Counted from the first letter of the stretch, positions 50,815 through 60,351 are shown. The stretch is 64,000 nucleotides of DNA from Parvibaculum sp041688015 (GCA_041688015.1 JBDNIY010000004.1:116054-180053); one strand, 5' to 3'. Translations and numbers: made by a program. Notes: generated by a model from the letters alone, not told the origin.

Positions 50815-51345
50815 TCACCGCTCCTGCAAGCGCGGCAAAATTTCGACGAAATTGCAGGGCCGAAAACGATTGTCGAGTTGATGCACCAAAATTTCGTCCC
50901 ACCCGTCCTTGCAAGCCCCCGGCGACCCCGGCAGTGCAAAGATATACTTGCCATGGGCGACGCCTGCCGTGGCGCGCGACTGGATGGTTGAGGTGCCGAT
51001 TTTGGCAAAACTGACCGCATGGAATACCGCCGAAAAACCCTCGATCTCCTTGTCATAGACAGACTTAAAGGCTTCGGGTGTGACGTCTCGACCGGTCAGG
51101 CCTGTGCCGCCAGTCGAGATGACAATATCGACGCCATCGTCTGCAATCCAGGCGAGGAGTTGGTTGCGGATCACCTGAATATCGTCGGAAACGATGATGC
51201 GCGTGGCCAGCGCATGGCCCGCGTCGGTCAGCCGCGCGACCAGCACATCGCCCGATGTGTCGGTCTCAGGCGTGCGTGTATCCGATACCGTCATCACGGC
51301 AATATTGAGAGGGATGAAGGAACGTGAGGCGTCAATGCCAGGCAT
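50815..51345 (-). CDS. moaB: Molybdenum cofactor biosynthesis protein B
   Basis: A 176-residue MoaB/MogA-like protein. IAVMTVSDTRTPETDTSGDV, VISTGGTGLTGRDVTPEAFK (the molybdopterin-binding GTG loop) and SRATAGVAHGKYIFALPGSP are typical. It adenylates or handles molybdopterin in molybdenum cofactor synthesis. It sits 78 bp from slt. No other moa gene is in the window. Confidence 0.95.
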   Translation of the reverse strand: MPGIDASRSFIPLNIAVMTVSDTRTPETDTSGDVLVARLTDAGHALATRIIVSDDIQVIRNQLLAWIADDGVDIVISTGGTGLTGRDVTPEAFKSVYDKEIEGFSAVFHAVSFAKIGTSTIQSRATAGVAHGKYIFALPGSPGACKDGWDEILVHQLDNRFRPCNFVEILPRLQER

Positions 51346-51423
51346 GGAGATTGCCTTTCAAATAATGGGATTGATAAGGAACGACCATGGGAAGGCCGCC
51401 TCGAAAAGAGAGATGATTTAGTT

Positions 51424-53442
51424 TTAATTTTCGAAATTGTCGTAAATCGGCCAGTCGCCCGATGCGCTTGCGTCAAGCGAGGGGAAGGGTTGACCGAGCC
51501 GTGAGCGATAGATCCAGAAATTCATGACGACACGCTCAATATAGCCGCGTGTTTCCGCTGCGGGAATGCTTTCAATAAAAAGAAAGGGGTCGCCCTTGAA
51601 ATTGATTTGATCGAGCCAGCGCGAAAGATTGCCTGGGCCCCCATTGTAAGCCGTCGTCAGCATGAAAAGATTGCCGCGTGGCTCGCCGCTCGCCATTAAT
51701 GTTTCGAAGTAGTTCTGCGCCAAGGATAGATTGAACGAGGGGTCGAGTAATTTGTCTTTATTCGCGCGTGCCAGCGTGCGGTCTTGTGCGATGACGCTCG
51801 CCGTTGCTGGCATGATCTGCATCAACCCGCGCGCGCCTGCGCCAGACTTTGCATCAGGCTGAAACTTGCTCTCCTGCCGCATCACGGCATAAAAAAGCGC
51901 CCGGTCAATACGGAAGCCATGTTTGGGTTTGTAATTGGGCACGGGATAAAGACCCGCATTGAGCGTGATCGCGCCATCATGCATCCGGGCTTGAGGCAGG
52001 TTGGCCGCACTCGCGGCTTGTAATTCAACAGCCGACAGCTTGAACGTCGCGGCGAGCGCAATCAGCGCTTCATTCGTGCTGGCGGGGAGCCAGCCGTGCG
52101 CCCGCATCAGTTCCTGTTGGGCCAGTTCGCGCTTGCCGATCTGGACGAGCGCCACGGCGCGGGCAACGGCAGAATCCTGAATGAGCGTTTCATAGGCCGC
52201 GCGATCAAGCTTGGGCTCAATCCAATTGAAATGGGGTTCGCGTCCTAACTGCCGCGTGGCAAGGAGGCCGTAAAACGTCGCGCCTGTATTGGAGGCAATT
52301 TCGAGCATCTCGGCGACGTGATCAGGTTCGTGATTGGCAAGATAGGCGCGCGCCGCCCAGAACCCACCGGCAGCCCGCGACCAATCAGACACGCTGCTTG
52401 CGCGCGCCAACCGTTCAAAGTGGCGTGCTGCATCATCATATTTTTCCATCCGCCATGCCGATAGACCGGCATACCAATCAGCCAACGGGACGGCGCGGCC
52501 ATGGTTGCGGGCAATGCTGTCGGCCGTCAGATAGGCGTTTTCATTGTCGTTCTCGATGAAATAGGACGCCGCGATCCGTTCGCGCGCCTTGTCATATTCG
52601 ACATCGCTGAGCGAGCGTTTGATGGTGGGCGTGTTGAGATAGTTCAGCGCATCTTGCGCTTTGGCATCGCGCACCAATTGGCGCACCTTGGCATCCACCC
52701 GCCTGAACTGATGCGAATAAGTTGGCGTGTCGTCGTCGTCATCATCTACGGCTGAATAGTTCGTTGATGCTGGCTGGCGGAAACGACGCACCTGTGGGCG
52801 TTTGGGCGCGGCTGCTTTGCGGGTCTTCTTGCGCAAAGCTAGCTGGTAGATGCGGTTGGCGTCGGGCAGGTCTGAATATTCGGCCATCCACGCCCTGAGT
52901 TCCCCATAGCTTGAACGATAGCGCGGGTGCATATAGCGCTCAAACAGCACATAGCCTATGAGACGTTTGTCTGCGAGTTGGTCGATCAGCTTATCGGCGG
53001 CTTTCCACCGGGCGTGCTTTTCGGCAGCAAAGATTTTCAGATAAAGCTCGCGGTCCGCGCCGCTCAATATTTCCGGGCTCCAGATTTTTGCGCTGGAGGC
53101 CAGAGGGGCCGACTGCGGAACGGAATTGGCAAGCGGCACTGCAAGCGGCGAGTAGGCAGGTTCATCCACGCCCAGCGCATCAGCGACTTTTAGATTGGGG
53201 GCGGAAACTGGTAGCGGCACCTGATCTGACACGCTTTGGGGGCTGCGGGCCGAAGCCTCGACCAATGCGCGCGCTTGCGGCGAGGGGAGCGGCAAAGGCG
53301 CATCAGCCCGCGCGGTGTCGAGGAGGTATGGGAAAGACATGCCAATAGCCGCCGCCATCAGGCAGCCCTGCATCACGCGCTTAACGTCGCGCCCCTGCAA
53401 AGAAACAGGCGTGTGGATATTCCCCCAATTCATGGCGGGCAT
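51424..53442 (-). CDS. slt: Soluble lytic murein transglycosylase
   Basis: A 672-residue exported protein with an N-terminal signal region (MQGCLMAAAIGMSFPYLLDTARA). A long alpha-superhelical part (about residues 110-500) contains repeats such as ASYFIENDNENAYLTADSIA. The C-terminal SLT domain includes the catalytic Glu in MRQESKFQPDAKSGAGARGL and MQIMPATASVIAQD. It cleaves peptidoglycan between MurNAc and GlcNAc, releasing anhydromuropeptides. A low-complexity linker (RKKTRKAAAPKRPQVRRFRQ) is present. The ATG at 53442 is usual. Confidence 0.95.
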   Translation of the reverse strand: MPAMNWGNIHTPVSLQGRDVKRVMQGCLMAAAIGMSFPYLLDTARADAPLPLPSPQARALVEASARSPQSVSDQVPLPVSAPNLKVADALGVDEPAYSPLAVPLANSVPQSAPLASSAKIWSPEILSGADRELYLKIFAAEKHARWKAADKLIDQLADKRLIGYVLFERYMHPRYRSSYGELRAWMAEYSDLPDANRIYQLALRKKTRKAAAPKRPQVRRFRQPASTNYSAVDDDDDDTPTYSHQFRRVDAKVRQLVRDAKAQDALNYLNTPTIKRSLSDVEYDKARERIAASYFIENDNENAYLTADSIARNHGRAVPLADWYAGLSAWRMEKYDDAARHFERLARASSVSDWSRAAGGFWAARAYLANHEPDHVAEMLEIASNTGATFYGLLATRQLGREPHFNWIEPKLDRAAYETLIQDSAVARAVALVQIGKRELAQQELMRAHGWLPASTNEALIALAATFKLSAVELQAASAANLPQARMHDGAITLNAGLYPVPNYKPKHGFRIDRALFYAVMRQESKFQPDAKSGAGARGLMQIMPATASVIAQDRTLARANKDKLLDPSFNLSLAQNYFETLMASGEPRGNLFMLTTAYNGGPGNLSRWLDQINFKGDPFLFIESIPAAETRGYIERVVMNFWIYRSRLGQPFPSLDASASGDWPIYDNFEN

Positions 53443-53540
53443 TCTAACGGCGGATGACGAACTGCCAAGAGGCGATTAGCCTATTTTTGCTGCAAGAGCG
53501 AAGGAAATGCACTTTGGGTTAACCTAGGCGCTCAAGATCA

Positions 53541-53610
53541 AGCGATCAGGCGTGATCAGACGTGATCAGACGTGATCAGACGTGATCAGACGTGATCAGA
53601 CGTGATCAGA
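53541..53610. repeat. 10-bp tandem repeat (CGTGATCAGA) at the end of the UDG gene
   Basis: Six perfect units of CGTGATCAGA occupy 53551-53610, preceded by a degenerate unit AGCGATCAGG (53541-53550). Each unit contains TGATCA, a perfect palindrome. The last residues (SDHV) and the TGA stop of the uracil-DNA glycosylase gene are encoded within the first two units on the minus strand. The number of units is likely to vary between strains. Confidence 0.97.
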
Positions 53611-54501
53611 CTGGGCTGGCAAAGCCTCAAGCCGTGCCTTGAGGGCCAGTAGGTCACGCCACGCCAAACGCTTCTGCGAGGGGTGCCGCAACAGATAATC
53701 GGGTGGAAATATTGTCAAGGCAGGGGTCGCCCGCCCGCTTGCATCCGTATAGGCCTTCCACTGGCCACGCAATCTTGGCAGCGGCGTTTCCACGCCGAGC
53801 ATCTGCTTGGCGGCCGCACCGCCTGCAAAAATCAAAATATCGGGCCCGCATAACTCGATCTGCCGGGTAATGAACGGCAGGCACATGGCCTGTTCAGCCG
53901 GTGTCCGCTGGCGGTCCCCCGGTGGCCGCCAAGGCAGCATATTGGCAAGGTAAATGTCGTCGCGCTTGAGTCCGATGGCGGCCAGCATTTGGTCGAGCAA
54001 GCGCCCGCTCTCGCCTGCAAAAGGCTTTCCTTCAAGGTCCTCATCACGCCCCGGCACTTCGCCGACCAGCATGAGGCGGGCGTTTGGATTGCCGTCATCG
54101 AAAACCAGATTTTTGGCCGTATTGCTAAGCGCACAGCCCGTAAACCCGGCAACACCGTCGCGCAAAGCCTTCAAGCTCATAGCCCCTGCCGCAATCTGCT
54201 GGGCCAGCGCAATCGCCTCCGTGTCGCCCAACGCTAAGGCTGGTGGCGCACTTTGAAAGGCGGGCGGTGGGCCTTCGCGCAGCAAGTTGCCGCGTGGGGC
54301 CGTTCGCGCAGGCTCGTTTCGCTGCTGCTTTGGCTCGTCCGCACCGACCAGGGCGGTTTCGCTGCTTGGGGCCTCTAGTTGATAGCGGTTCTGAACTTCC
54401 TCGCTGAAAACCTCATTCGCACCCGCCTCCACGCAGAACGAAAGGCGCGCGTGCGCCGCTTCCTGCGTTAGATTTTGATGTGCGGCTTCGATTTCGGTCA
54501 T
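53596..54501 (-). CDS. Uracil-DNA glycosylase, family 4-like
   Basis: A 301-residue protein. The catalytic domain begins about residue 117 with GFTGCALSNTAKNLVF and continues with GNPNARLMLVGEVPGRDEDL, PFAGESGRLLDQMLAAIGL, NMLPWRPPGDRQRTPAEQ and FITRQIELCGPDILIFAGG. The N-terminal 110 residues are variable. Family 4 enzymes remove uracil from DNA, often with a [4Fe-4S] cluster. Here the CxxC near the domain start reads GCALS, so at least one ligand is Ser, and full cluster binding is doubtful. The C-terminus is read from a tandem repeat. It is divergent from ETF-QO. Confidence 0.93.
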   Translation of the reverse strand: MTEIEAAHQNLTQEAAHARLSFCVEAGANEVFSEEVQNRYQLEAPSSETALVGADEPKQQRNEPARTAPRGNLLREGPPPAFQSAPPALALGDTEAIALAQQIAAGAMSLKALRDGVAGFTGCALSNTAKNLVFDDGNPNARLMLVGEVPGRDEDLEGKPFAGESGRLLDQMLAAIGLKRDDIYLANMLPWRPPGDRQRTPAEQAMCLPFITRQIELCGPDILIFAGGAAAKQMLGVETPLPRLRGQWKAYTDASGRATPALTIFPPDYLLRHPSQKRLAWRDLLALKARLEALPAQSDHV

Positions 54502-54673
54502 ATTTGGAGGATTGGTCCATGCAGGGGCGCTTGTCTTACCTTAGTCTAGCATGACATGCCGAGATATTGACCAATCTAGGGACAGGCACCATAAACTGCC
54601 TAGATATTAAAGCGGACGCATGACTTGGGCTGCGCCATCAGCCCCGAGGCCACCCCCTGAGGAGAATAAAGAA

Positions 54674-56341
54674 ATGAGTGACCTGCCCGAACGCGAGTTT
54701 ATGGAATATGACGTCTTGATCGTCGGCGGCGGCCCTGCGGGTCTGTCTGCGGCCATCCGTCTGCGCCAGCTTGCAGCCGAACAGGACTTCGACATTTCGG
54801 TCTGCCTGATCGAAAAGGGCTCGGAAGTCGGCGCGCATATTTTGTCGGGCGCGGTGTTTGATCCCATCGGCCTCAATTCATTGATGCCGGATTGGAAAGA
54901 GCAGGGTTGCCCGCTCGATACGCAAGTGACCGCCGATCATTTCATCTATCTCGGGCCTGCCGGGTCGCTGCGCATTCCCAATTTTATCTTCCCGCCCTTC
55001 ATGTCGAACCACGGCAACTATGTTGGCAGCTTGGCTAATGTCTGTCGTTGGATGGCCACCAAAGCTGAAGAAATGGGCGTTGAGATTTACTCAGGTTTTG
55101 CCGGTGCCGAAGTTCTCTATAACGACGATGGCAGCGTGCGCGGCGTCGCCACCGGCGATATGGGCATCGCCAAAGACGGCCACCACAAGGACAGCTACAC
55201 ACGCGGCATGGAGCTGCGCGCCAAATACACGCTGTTTGCCGAAGGCGCGCGTGGCTCGCTGACCAAAGAGCTGACCCGTAAGTTCAAGCTCGACGAAGGG
55301 CGTGATCCGCAGAAATACGGCATCGGCCTCAAGGAAGTTTGGGAAATCGAGCCGGCCAAGTTCCGCAAGGGTCTGGTGCAGCACACATTTGGGTGGCCGC
55401 TCCAGAACGACACAGGCGGCGGTTCGTTCCTCTATCACTTCGGCGAAAACCTTGTGTCGGTTGGGTTCGTCATCCACCTGAACTACACAAATCCCTATCT
55501 TTCGCCGTTTGATGAATTTCAGCGCTTCAAGCAGCACCCCGCTATGCGCGACACCTTTGTCGGTGGCAAGCGCCTTGCTTATGGCGCGCGCGCGATCACC
55601 GAAGGCGGTTTTCAATCTGTCCCTAAACTGACATTTCCCGGCGGCGCGCTGATCGGCTGTTCGGCTGGTTTCGTCAATCTGCCGCGCATTAAGGGCAGCC
55701 ACAACGCCATCCTCACCGGCATGATGGGGGCTGATGCCTCCTTTGATGCGGTGAAGGGCGGGCGTGCGGGCGATGAACTTGCCAGTTACGCGCAGGCCTA
55801 TCTTAAGAGCTCGGTCTACAAGGACTTAAAGCGCGTGCGCAACGTGAAGCCTTTCTGGACGCGCTTTGGCTCGATCCTCGGCCTGCCGATTGGCGGCATC
55901 GACATGTGGATGAACCAATTGGGGATCGGTCTGCCTTTCACTTTGAAGCACGGCAAGGCCGACCATGAGACGCTGAAGAAGGCGTCGGAATGCAAGCCCA
56001 TCGTTTACCCAAAACCTGACGGTAAGATTTCCTTCGATAAGCTGTCGTCTGTCTTTATTTCGGCGACCAACCACGAAGAAGATCAACCCGTGCATCTGAC
56101 GCTCAAGGATCCGGCGATCCCGATCGCCTATAATCTGCCGGTCTTTGACGAACCTGCCCAGCGCTATTGTCCGGCAGGCGTCTATGAGGTCATCACCGAC
56201 GATGATGGCTCGAACCCGCGTTTTCAGATCAATGCGCAAAATTGCGTCCATTGCAAAACCTGCGATATCAAGGACCCGACCCAGAACATCCATTGGGTCG
56301 TGCCCGAAGGCGGCGGCGGCCCGAACTATCCCAATATGTAA
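54674..56341 (+). CDS. Electron transfer flavoprotein-ubiquinone oxidoreductase
   Basis: A 555-residue membrane-associated flavoprotein. YDVLIVGGGPAGLSAAIRL is the FAD fold, GSEVGAHILSGAVFD and FPGGALIGCSAGFVNLPRIK are typical. The C-terminal [4Fe-4S] site is in RYCPAGVYEV and NAQNCVHCKTCDIKDPTQN. It passes electrons from ETF, reduced by acyl-CoA dehydrogenases, to ubiquinone. ATG 54674 has GAGGAGAAT upstream and the usual MSDLPEREFMEYD start, so it is preferred to 54620. A terminator follows. Confidence 0.96.
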   Translation: MSDLPEREFMEYDVLIVGGGPAGLSAAIRLRQLAAEQDFDISVCLIEKGSEVGAHILSGAVFDPIGLNSLMPDWKEQGCPLDTQVTADHFIYLGPAGSLRIPNFIFPPFMSNHGNYVGSLANVCRWMATKAEEMGVEIYSGFAGAEVLYNDDGSVRGVATGDMGIAKDGHHKDSYTRGMELRAKYTLFAEGARGSLTKELTRKFKLDEGRDPQKYGIGLKEVWEIEPAKFRKGLVQHTFGWPLQNDTGGGSFLYHFGENLVSVGFVIHLNYTNPYLSPFDEFQRFKQHPAMRDTFVGGKRLAYGARAITEGGFQSVPKLTFPGGALIGCSAGFVNLPRIKGSHNAILTGMMGADASFDAVKGGRAGDELASYAQAYLKSSVYKDLKRVRNVKPFWTRFGSILGLPIGGIDMWMNQLGIGLPFTLKHGKADHETLKKASECKPIVYPKPDGKISFDKLSSVFISATNHEEDQPVHLTLKDPAIPIAYNLPVFDEPAQRYCPAGVYEVITDDDGSNPRFQINAQNCVHCKTCDIKDPTQNIHWVVPEGGGGPNYPNM

Positions 56342-56416
56342 TGTCCAAGATGTAATGCCTTGGCATTCGAGCCTTTCGTATCGCTCGGGCAATGAATGCG
56401 CTAAGCTGTAGATTAA

Positions 56417-56452
56417 GGGCCGGTACCCCCAAAAGGATGCCGGCCCCCTTTT
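56417..56452 (+). terminator. Terminator after ETF-QO
   Basis: GGGCCGG (56417-56423) pairs with CCGGCCC (56440-56446) and is followed by CCTTTT. The loop is 16 bases. It lies 75 bp past the stop. Confidence 0.85.
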
Positions 56453-56515
56453 GCCAGAAGTCATGCGGCCCCAGCGGTCCTCAGGCTCAAAGGGTTCAGA
56501 GGCAGATTTAGAGTG

Positions 56516-58279
56516 ATGGCGTCCAGACATGTGACCCGATTTTCTCGGGTGGTTCTTTTTTCCGCATTGATCACAGGTCTGGCGGGATGTGCGAATCTCG
56601 GCAATTTCGGTGGTGGAGCTAGTGACACCACCTATGGCAACTATCTGGCCGCGCGTTACGCAAGCTCGGTGCATGAACCCAAGATTGCCGAAAAATATTT
56701 TGACAAGACACTGGCCAAAGACGCCGACAACGCCATGGTGCTGGACCGCGCCTTCATGACGGCGACAATGGCAGGCGAAATGGACCGTGCCGTCCGCCTT
56801 GGACGTCGCCTTGTCAAAATCGCTCCTGATCACCGTATGGCGCATCTTGTTTTGGCGCTTGATGATATTCAACGCGGGCGCTACGCCGCTGCCCACGCCG
56901 AAATCGGCAACGCGGAAGCAGGCGCCTTTGTCGCTCTGGTGGGGTCATTGACACAGAGTTGGGCCGCCGCAGGCGAGGGTGATCGCGCCGCCGCTTTGGC
57001 CAGCCTCAAGACCTTCGAGGGCAAGCCCGCATTCGATCTCTTTCGCACCTATCACACCGCCGAAATTTTGGACCTCCTCGGTGACAACGACGGGGCAGCC
57101 AAGGCCTATCGCGAAGCGATGGATTCAAGCGGCGATGGCTCGATCCGCATTGTTCAGGCCTATGCGAGCTTCCTGTCGCGTCAGGGCCAGCCGGATAAAG
57201 CCACGAAGGTCATCACGGATTTCCTGACGCTTTCGCCGCAACATCCTTTGGCGCTCGCTGCCCTCGCCCAGTTGAAATCGGGCAAGGTTTTGAAACCTAT
57301 CGTGGCCAATGCATCAGAAGGGATCGCCGAGGCGCTCTATGGGCTTGGCAGCGCGCTGGCGCAAGAGTCCGGCAGTGATCTTGCCATTCTCTATCTGCGC
57401 CTTGCGATCTGGATGCGCCCCAATTTCGATGTGGCCAATACGCTTCTCGCCGACACCTATGAGCAAAAGAAACTCTGGAGTGAAGCCTTGAGCGCCTACG
57501 CTCAGGTTCCCAAGAGTTCGCCGCTCTATGAAAATGCGCGCATCCAATCAGCCAGCAACCTCAACCGTCTGGATCGCCAGCCTGAAGCCATCGCCATGCT
57601 GAGCGATCTGGCCAAGGCTGATCCACAATCGATCGAGCCTCTTGTCGCCTTGGGCGATATCTATCGCTCTAAAGAAAAATATGCCGAAGCAGCAACTCAA
57701 TATGCCCATGCCATCGCTTTGGCAGGCGCAGAGCAACCGTCACATTGGTCGCTCTATTACGCCCGTGGCATTTGCAATGAGCGTTTGGGCAAGTGGCAGG
57801 ATGCAGAACGCGATTTGAAAACCGCCTTAAAACTGTCCGGCGACCATCCGCTTGTCTTGAACTATCTCGGCTATTCGTGGATCGAGCAGGGCACGCATCT
57901 TGATGAAGCCCTCGCCATGATCGAGAAGGCGGTCGAATTACGCCCGACCGACGGTTTCATCGTTGATAGCCTCGGCTGGGCAAAATACCGTCTGGGTGAT
58001 TACGCCCATGCTGTGCAGGTGCTGCAACGCGCTGTTGAACTGGAACCCGGTGACAGCACTATCAATGATCATCTGGGTGATGCTTTTTGGAAGGTGGGTC
58101 GCAAAATCGAAGCGCGCTTCCAGTGGAGCCACGCGCTTGAAATGAAGCCAGAGCCTGATCGCATCAGTGTGCTAAAGGCCAAGTTGCAATATGGATTGGA
58201 CGCAGGCATCGCGGCTGAGCATCAGCCGCCTGTGGCCGCACCTGTGTCGGCACCAGCAACGATCTCCAGCGGAACTTGA
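56516..58279 (+). CDS. TPR-repeat lipoprotein
   Basis: A 587-residue protein with a signal peptide ending in the lipobox ITGLAGCANLG, so it is lipidated. The remainder is alpha-helical tetratricopeptide repeats: YLAARYASSVHEPKIAEKYF, then repeated A/L/Y-rich 34-residue units to the C-terminus (HPLVLNYLGYSWIEQGTHLD, FIVDSLGWAKYRLGDYAHAV, INDHLGDAFWKVGRKIEARF). TPR proteins act as scaffolds; the partner is unknown. ATG 56516 is adjacent to GTG 56513. The stop is 5 bp before the ispE start, so they are probably co-transcribed. Confidence 0.9.
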   Translation: MASRHVTRFSRVVLFSALITGLAGCANLGNFGGGASDTTYGNYLAARYASSVHEPKIAEKYFDKTLAKDADNAMVLDRAFMTATMAGEMDRAVRLGRRLVKIAPDHRMAHLVLALDDIQRGRYAAAHAEIGNAEAGAFVALVGSLTQSWAAAGEGDRAAALASLKTFEGKPAFDLFRTYHTAEILDLLGDNDGAAKAYREAMDSSGDGSIRIVQAYASFLSRQGQPDKATKVITDFLTLSPQHPLALAALAQLKSGKVLKPIVANASEGIAEALYGLGSALAQESGSDLAILYLRLAIWMRPNFDVANTLLADTYEQKKLWSEALSAYAQVPKSSPLYENARIQSASNLNRLDRQPEAIAMLSDLAKADPQSIEPLVALGDIYRSKEKYAEAATQYAHAIALAGAEQPSHWSLYYARGICNERLGKWQDAERDLKTALKLSGDHPLVLNYLGYSWIEQGTHLDEALAMIEKAVELRPTDGFIVDSLGWAKYRLGDYAHAVQVLQRAVELEPGDSTINDHLGDAFWKVGRKIEARFQWSHALEMKPEPDRISVLKAKLQYGLDAGIAAEHQPPVAAPVSAPATISSGT

Positions 58280-58284
58280 TTTTC

Positions 58285-59169
58285 ATGCCCGCGTCTCTGG
58301 GCAAGATAGCCTCTCTCGAATTCGCTCCAGCCAAAATCAATCTGACGCTTGCGGTGAAGGGCCGTCGTCCGGACGGCTTTCATGAATTGCAAAGCTTCGT
58401 TGTGTTTGCTGATTGCGGCGATGTGCTGACCGGCGAGCCGGCATTGGCCATGAGCTTTGACGTGAGCGGTCCGTTTGCCTCGTCGCTCGCAAGCGAGAAA
58501 AACAACCTCGTCATCAGGGCGGCTCAATTGTTGGCTGACCATCTTGGTATCGAACGACCCGCGCGCTTGACGCTGGAAAAAAACCTTCCCGTCGCCTCAG
58601 GTATGGGTGGCGGCTCGGCAGACGCCGCCGCCGCGCTTCGGCTGTTGCAAAGATTGTCGGGTCAATCCCTTGAGCCCCATGTCATGGCCGCGCTCGCCCT
58701 TGGCATTGGTGCCGATGTGCCCGTTTGTCTTGAGGCCTCGCCCGCCTTCATGTGGGGCAAAGGTGAGTTGATGACGCGCCTGGAGGCCGTTCCTGAATTC
58801 TGGTTCGTTCTGATCAACCCCGGCGTTGCCGTCTCAACCGCCGAGGTCTTTGACGCGCTGGCCGCGCCTGCATTGACAGGTAAGGAAGCGACACCCTCCT
58901 TGCCGCGATGGACAAGCCTCGCCCCATTCGTTGATTGGCTGAAAGAGCACGGCAATGATCTTGAAAAACCGGCATTGGCGTGCGCGCCGGTGATTGCAGA
59001 AGTGCTTGCGGCGCTCGAAAGCACGCAAGAGTGCCGCCTTGCCCGCATGTCAGGGTCGGGCGCCACTTGCTTTGGTGTCTATGCTGATGAAGCCACGGCC
59101 CGCGCGGCCGAAACGGCCTTGCGCGCGACGCGTCCCAACTGGTGGATTAGGGCCGCGCGGCGGCTTTAG
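58285..59169 (+). CDS. ispE: 4-diphosphocytidyl-2-C-methyl-D-erythritol kinase
   Basis: A 294-residue GHMP kinase of the MEP pathway. FAPAKINLTLAVKGRRPDGF at the N-terminus, the ATP loop PVASGMGGGSADAAAALRLL and the C-terminal RMSGSGATCFGVYA are all present. It phosphorylates CDP-methylerythritol, providing precursors for the IspH step and for the polyprenyl synthase encoded by the adjacent convergent gene. ATG 58285 is preferred to the TTG at 58276, which overlaps the TPR stop. Confidence 0.97.
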   Translation: MPASLGKIASLEFAPAKINLTLAVKGRRPDGFHELQSFVVFADCGDVLTGEPALAMSFDVSGPFASSLASEKNNLVIRAAQLLADHLGIERPARLTLEKNLPVASGMGGGSADAAAALRLLQRLSGQSLEPHVMAALALGIGADVPVCLEASPAFMWGKGELMTRLEAVPEFWFVLINPGVAVSTAEVFDALAAPALTGKEATPSLPRWTSLAPFVDWLKEHGNDLEKPALACAPVIAEVLAALESTQECRLARMSGSGATCFGVYADEATARAAETALRATRPNWWIRAARRL

Positions 59170-59172
59170 GCG

Positions 59173-60201
59173 TTAATAAGTTCGGCTGATGCAGAATTCC
59201 ACCAGATCAATCAACGCCTGACGGTAAGCACTGTCTGGAAAAATCGCCAAAGCATCCTCGGCAATCGCGCCATAGTGCTGGGCTCGCGCAATGGTGGCCT
59301 CGATGGTGGCATGACGCGTCATTAATTGCGTTGCGTGTTCCAGGTCCCCCTCGCGCTGATCGCCCTCCTGCAACACCCGTTGCCAGAACGCACGCTCGTC
59401 TGCGTCGCCACGCCGGAAGGCGAGCACCACGGGCAGCGTGATCTTGCGTTCGCGGAAATCGTCGCCGACATTTTTGCCAAGCGTCGCGGCCGTCGCGGCG
59501 CGCCCGCCATAGTCAAGCGCATCATCGACAAGCTGGAAGGCTATGCCGAGATTGCGGCCGTAGCTTTCAAGGGCTGCAATTTCATTGGCCGGGCGATCGG
59601 CAATCACCGCGCCCACTTCGGCGGCAGCGGCAAAGAGCGCCGCCGTCTTTGCCTGAATGACGCGCATATAGGCGTCTTCGGTTGTGCTTGTATCTTTGGC
59701 CGCGGCAAGCTGCATCACTTCGCCTTCGGCGATGACGGAAGCCGCATTAGCGATGATTTCAAGCGCCCGCAACGACTTGGTTTCGACCATGAGATGGAAG
59801 GCGCGCCCCAGCAAAAAGTCACCCACCAGCACACTGGCTTGGTTGCCCCAGAGCATCCGAGCGGTCTTCTTGCCGCGTCTGAGATCGCTCTCGTCCACCA
59901 CGTCGTCGTGCAGCAGTGTTGCGGTGTGCAGAAATTCGATGCTGGCGGCGAGCTTGATGTGATCAGCGCCCTCGTAGCCGCAAATGCGTGAGGCCGCGAT
60001 GGTCAGCATGGGCCGCAGCCGCTTGCCGCCTGAATTAATCAGGTGGCTTGCCAGTTCAGGGATCATGGGGACTTCCGAACCCATCCGTTCACGGATGAAT
60101 TCATTGACATCTTCCATATCCTTGGCAACCAACGCCTGCAACTGGGAGACGGCGTTTTGAGCACGTCTCCGTTCTTCGTCAAGTGGGACAACTACTCCCA
60201 A
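59173..60201 (-). CDS. Trans-polyprenyl diphosphate synthase (octa/decaprenyl type)
   Basis: A 342-residue prenyltransferase. The first Asp-rich motif is in EFLHTATLLHDDVVDESDLRR and the second in GIAFQLVDDALDYGGRAATA. GGKRLRPMLTIAASRICGYE and GNQASVLVGDFLLGRAFHLM are conserved. It extends FPP with IPP to make the ubiquinone side chain. The chain length is set by residues near the first motif and cannot be stated surely. The start is TTG at 60201 with GGAGCG upstream. It overlaps ispE in neither direction but is convergent with it. Confidence 0.94.
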   Translation of the reverse strand: MGVVVPLDEERRRAQNAVSQLQALVAKDMEDVNEFIRERMGSEVPMIPELASHLINSGGKRLRPMLTIAASRICGYEGADHIKLAASIEFLHTATLLHDDVVDESDLRRGKKTARMLWGNQASVLVGDFLLGRAFHLMVETKSLRALEIIANAASVIAEGEVMQLAAAKDTSTTEDAYMRVIQAKTAALFAAAAEVGAVIADRPANEIAALESYGRNLGIAFQLVDDALDYGGRAATAATLGKNVGDDFRERKITLPVVLAFRRGDADERAFWQRVLQEGDQREGDLEHATQLMTRHATIEATIARAQHYGAIAEDALAIFPDSAYRQALIDLVEFCISRTY

Positions 60202-60303
60202 TTTTCGCTCCTGAATATACGGGCCACATGTGTCATACTATTCATCCTGAGCATAAGTGGGTGGCGGGGGCGCGGCAAGTATGTAGGCTGTTTTCTCCGC
60301 GGC

Positions 60304-60351
60304 ATCCTGCCTCGGGCTTTCGGCCCAATCCTGCCTCGGGCTTTCGGCCCA
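60304..60351. repeat. Two tandem 24-bp repeats upstream of DUF2007
   Basis: The unit ATCCTGCCTCGGGCTTTCGG-CCCA occurs twice, perfectly, at 60304-60327 and 60328-60351. Each carries a GGGC-TTTC-GGCCC-like hairpin. It lies in the 194-bp divergent region between the polyprenyl synthase (TTG start at 60201) and the DUF2007 gene (TTG start at 60396). It may affect one of the two promoters. Confidence 0.95.
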
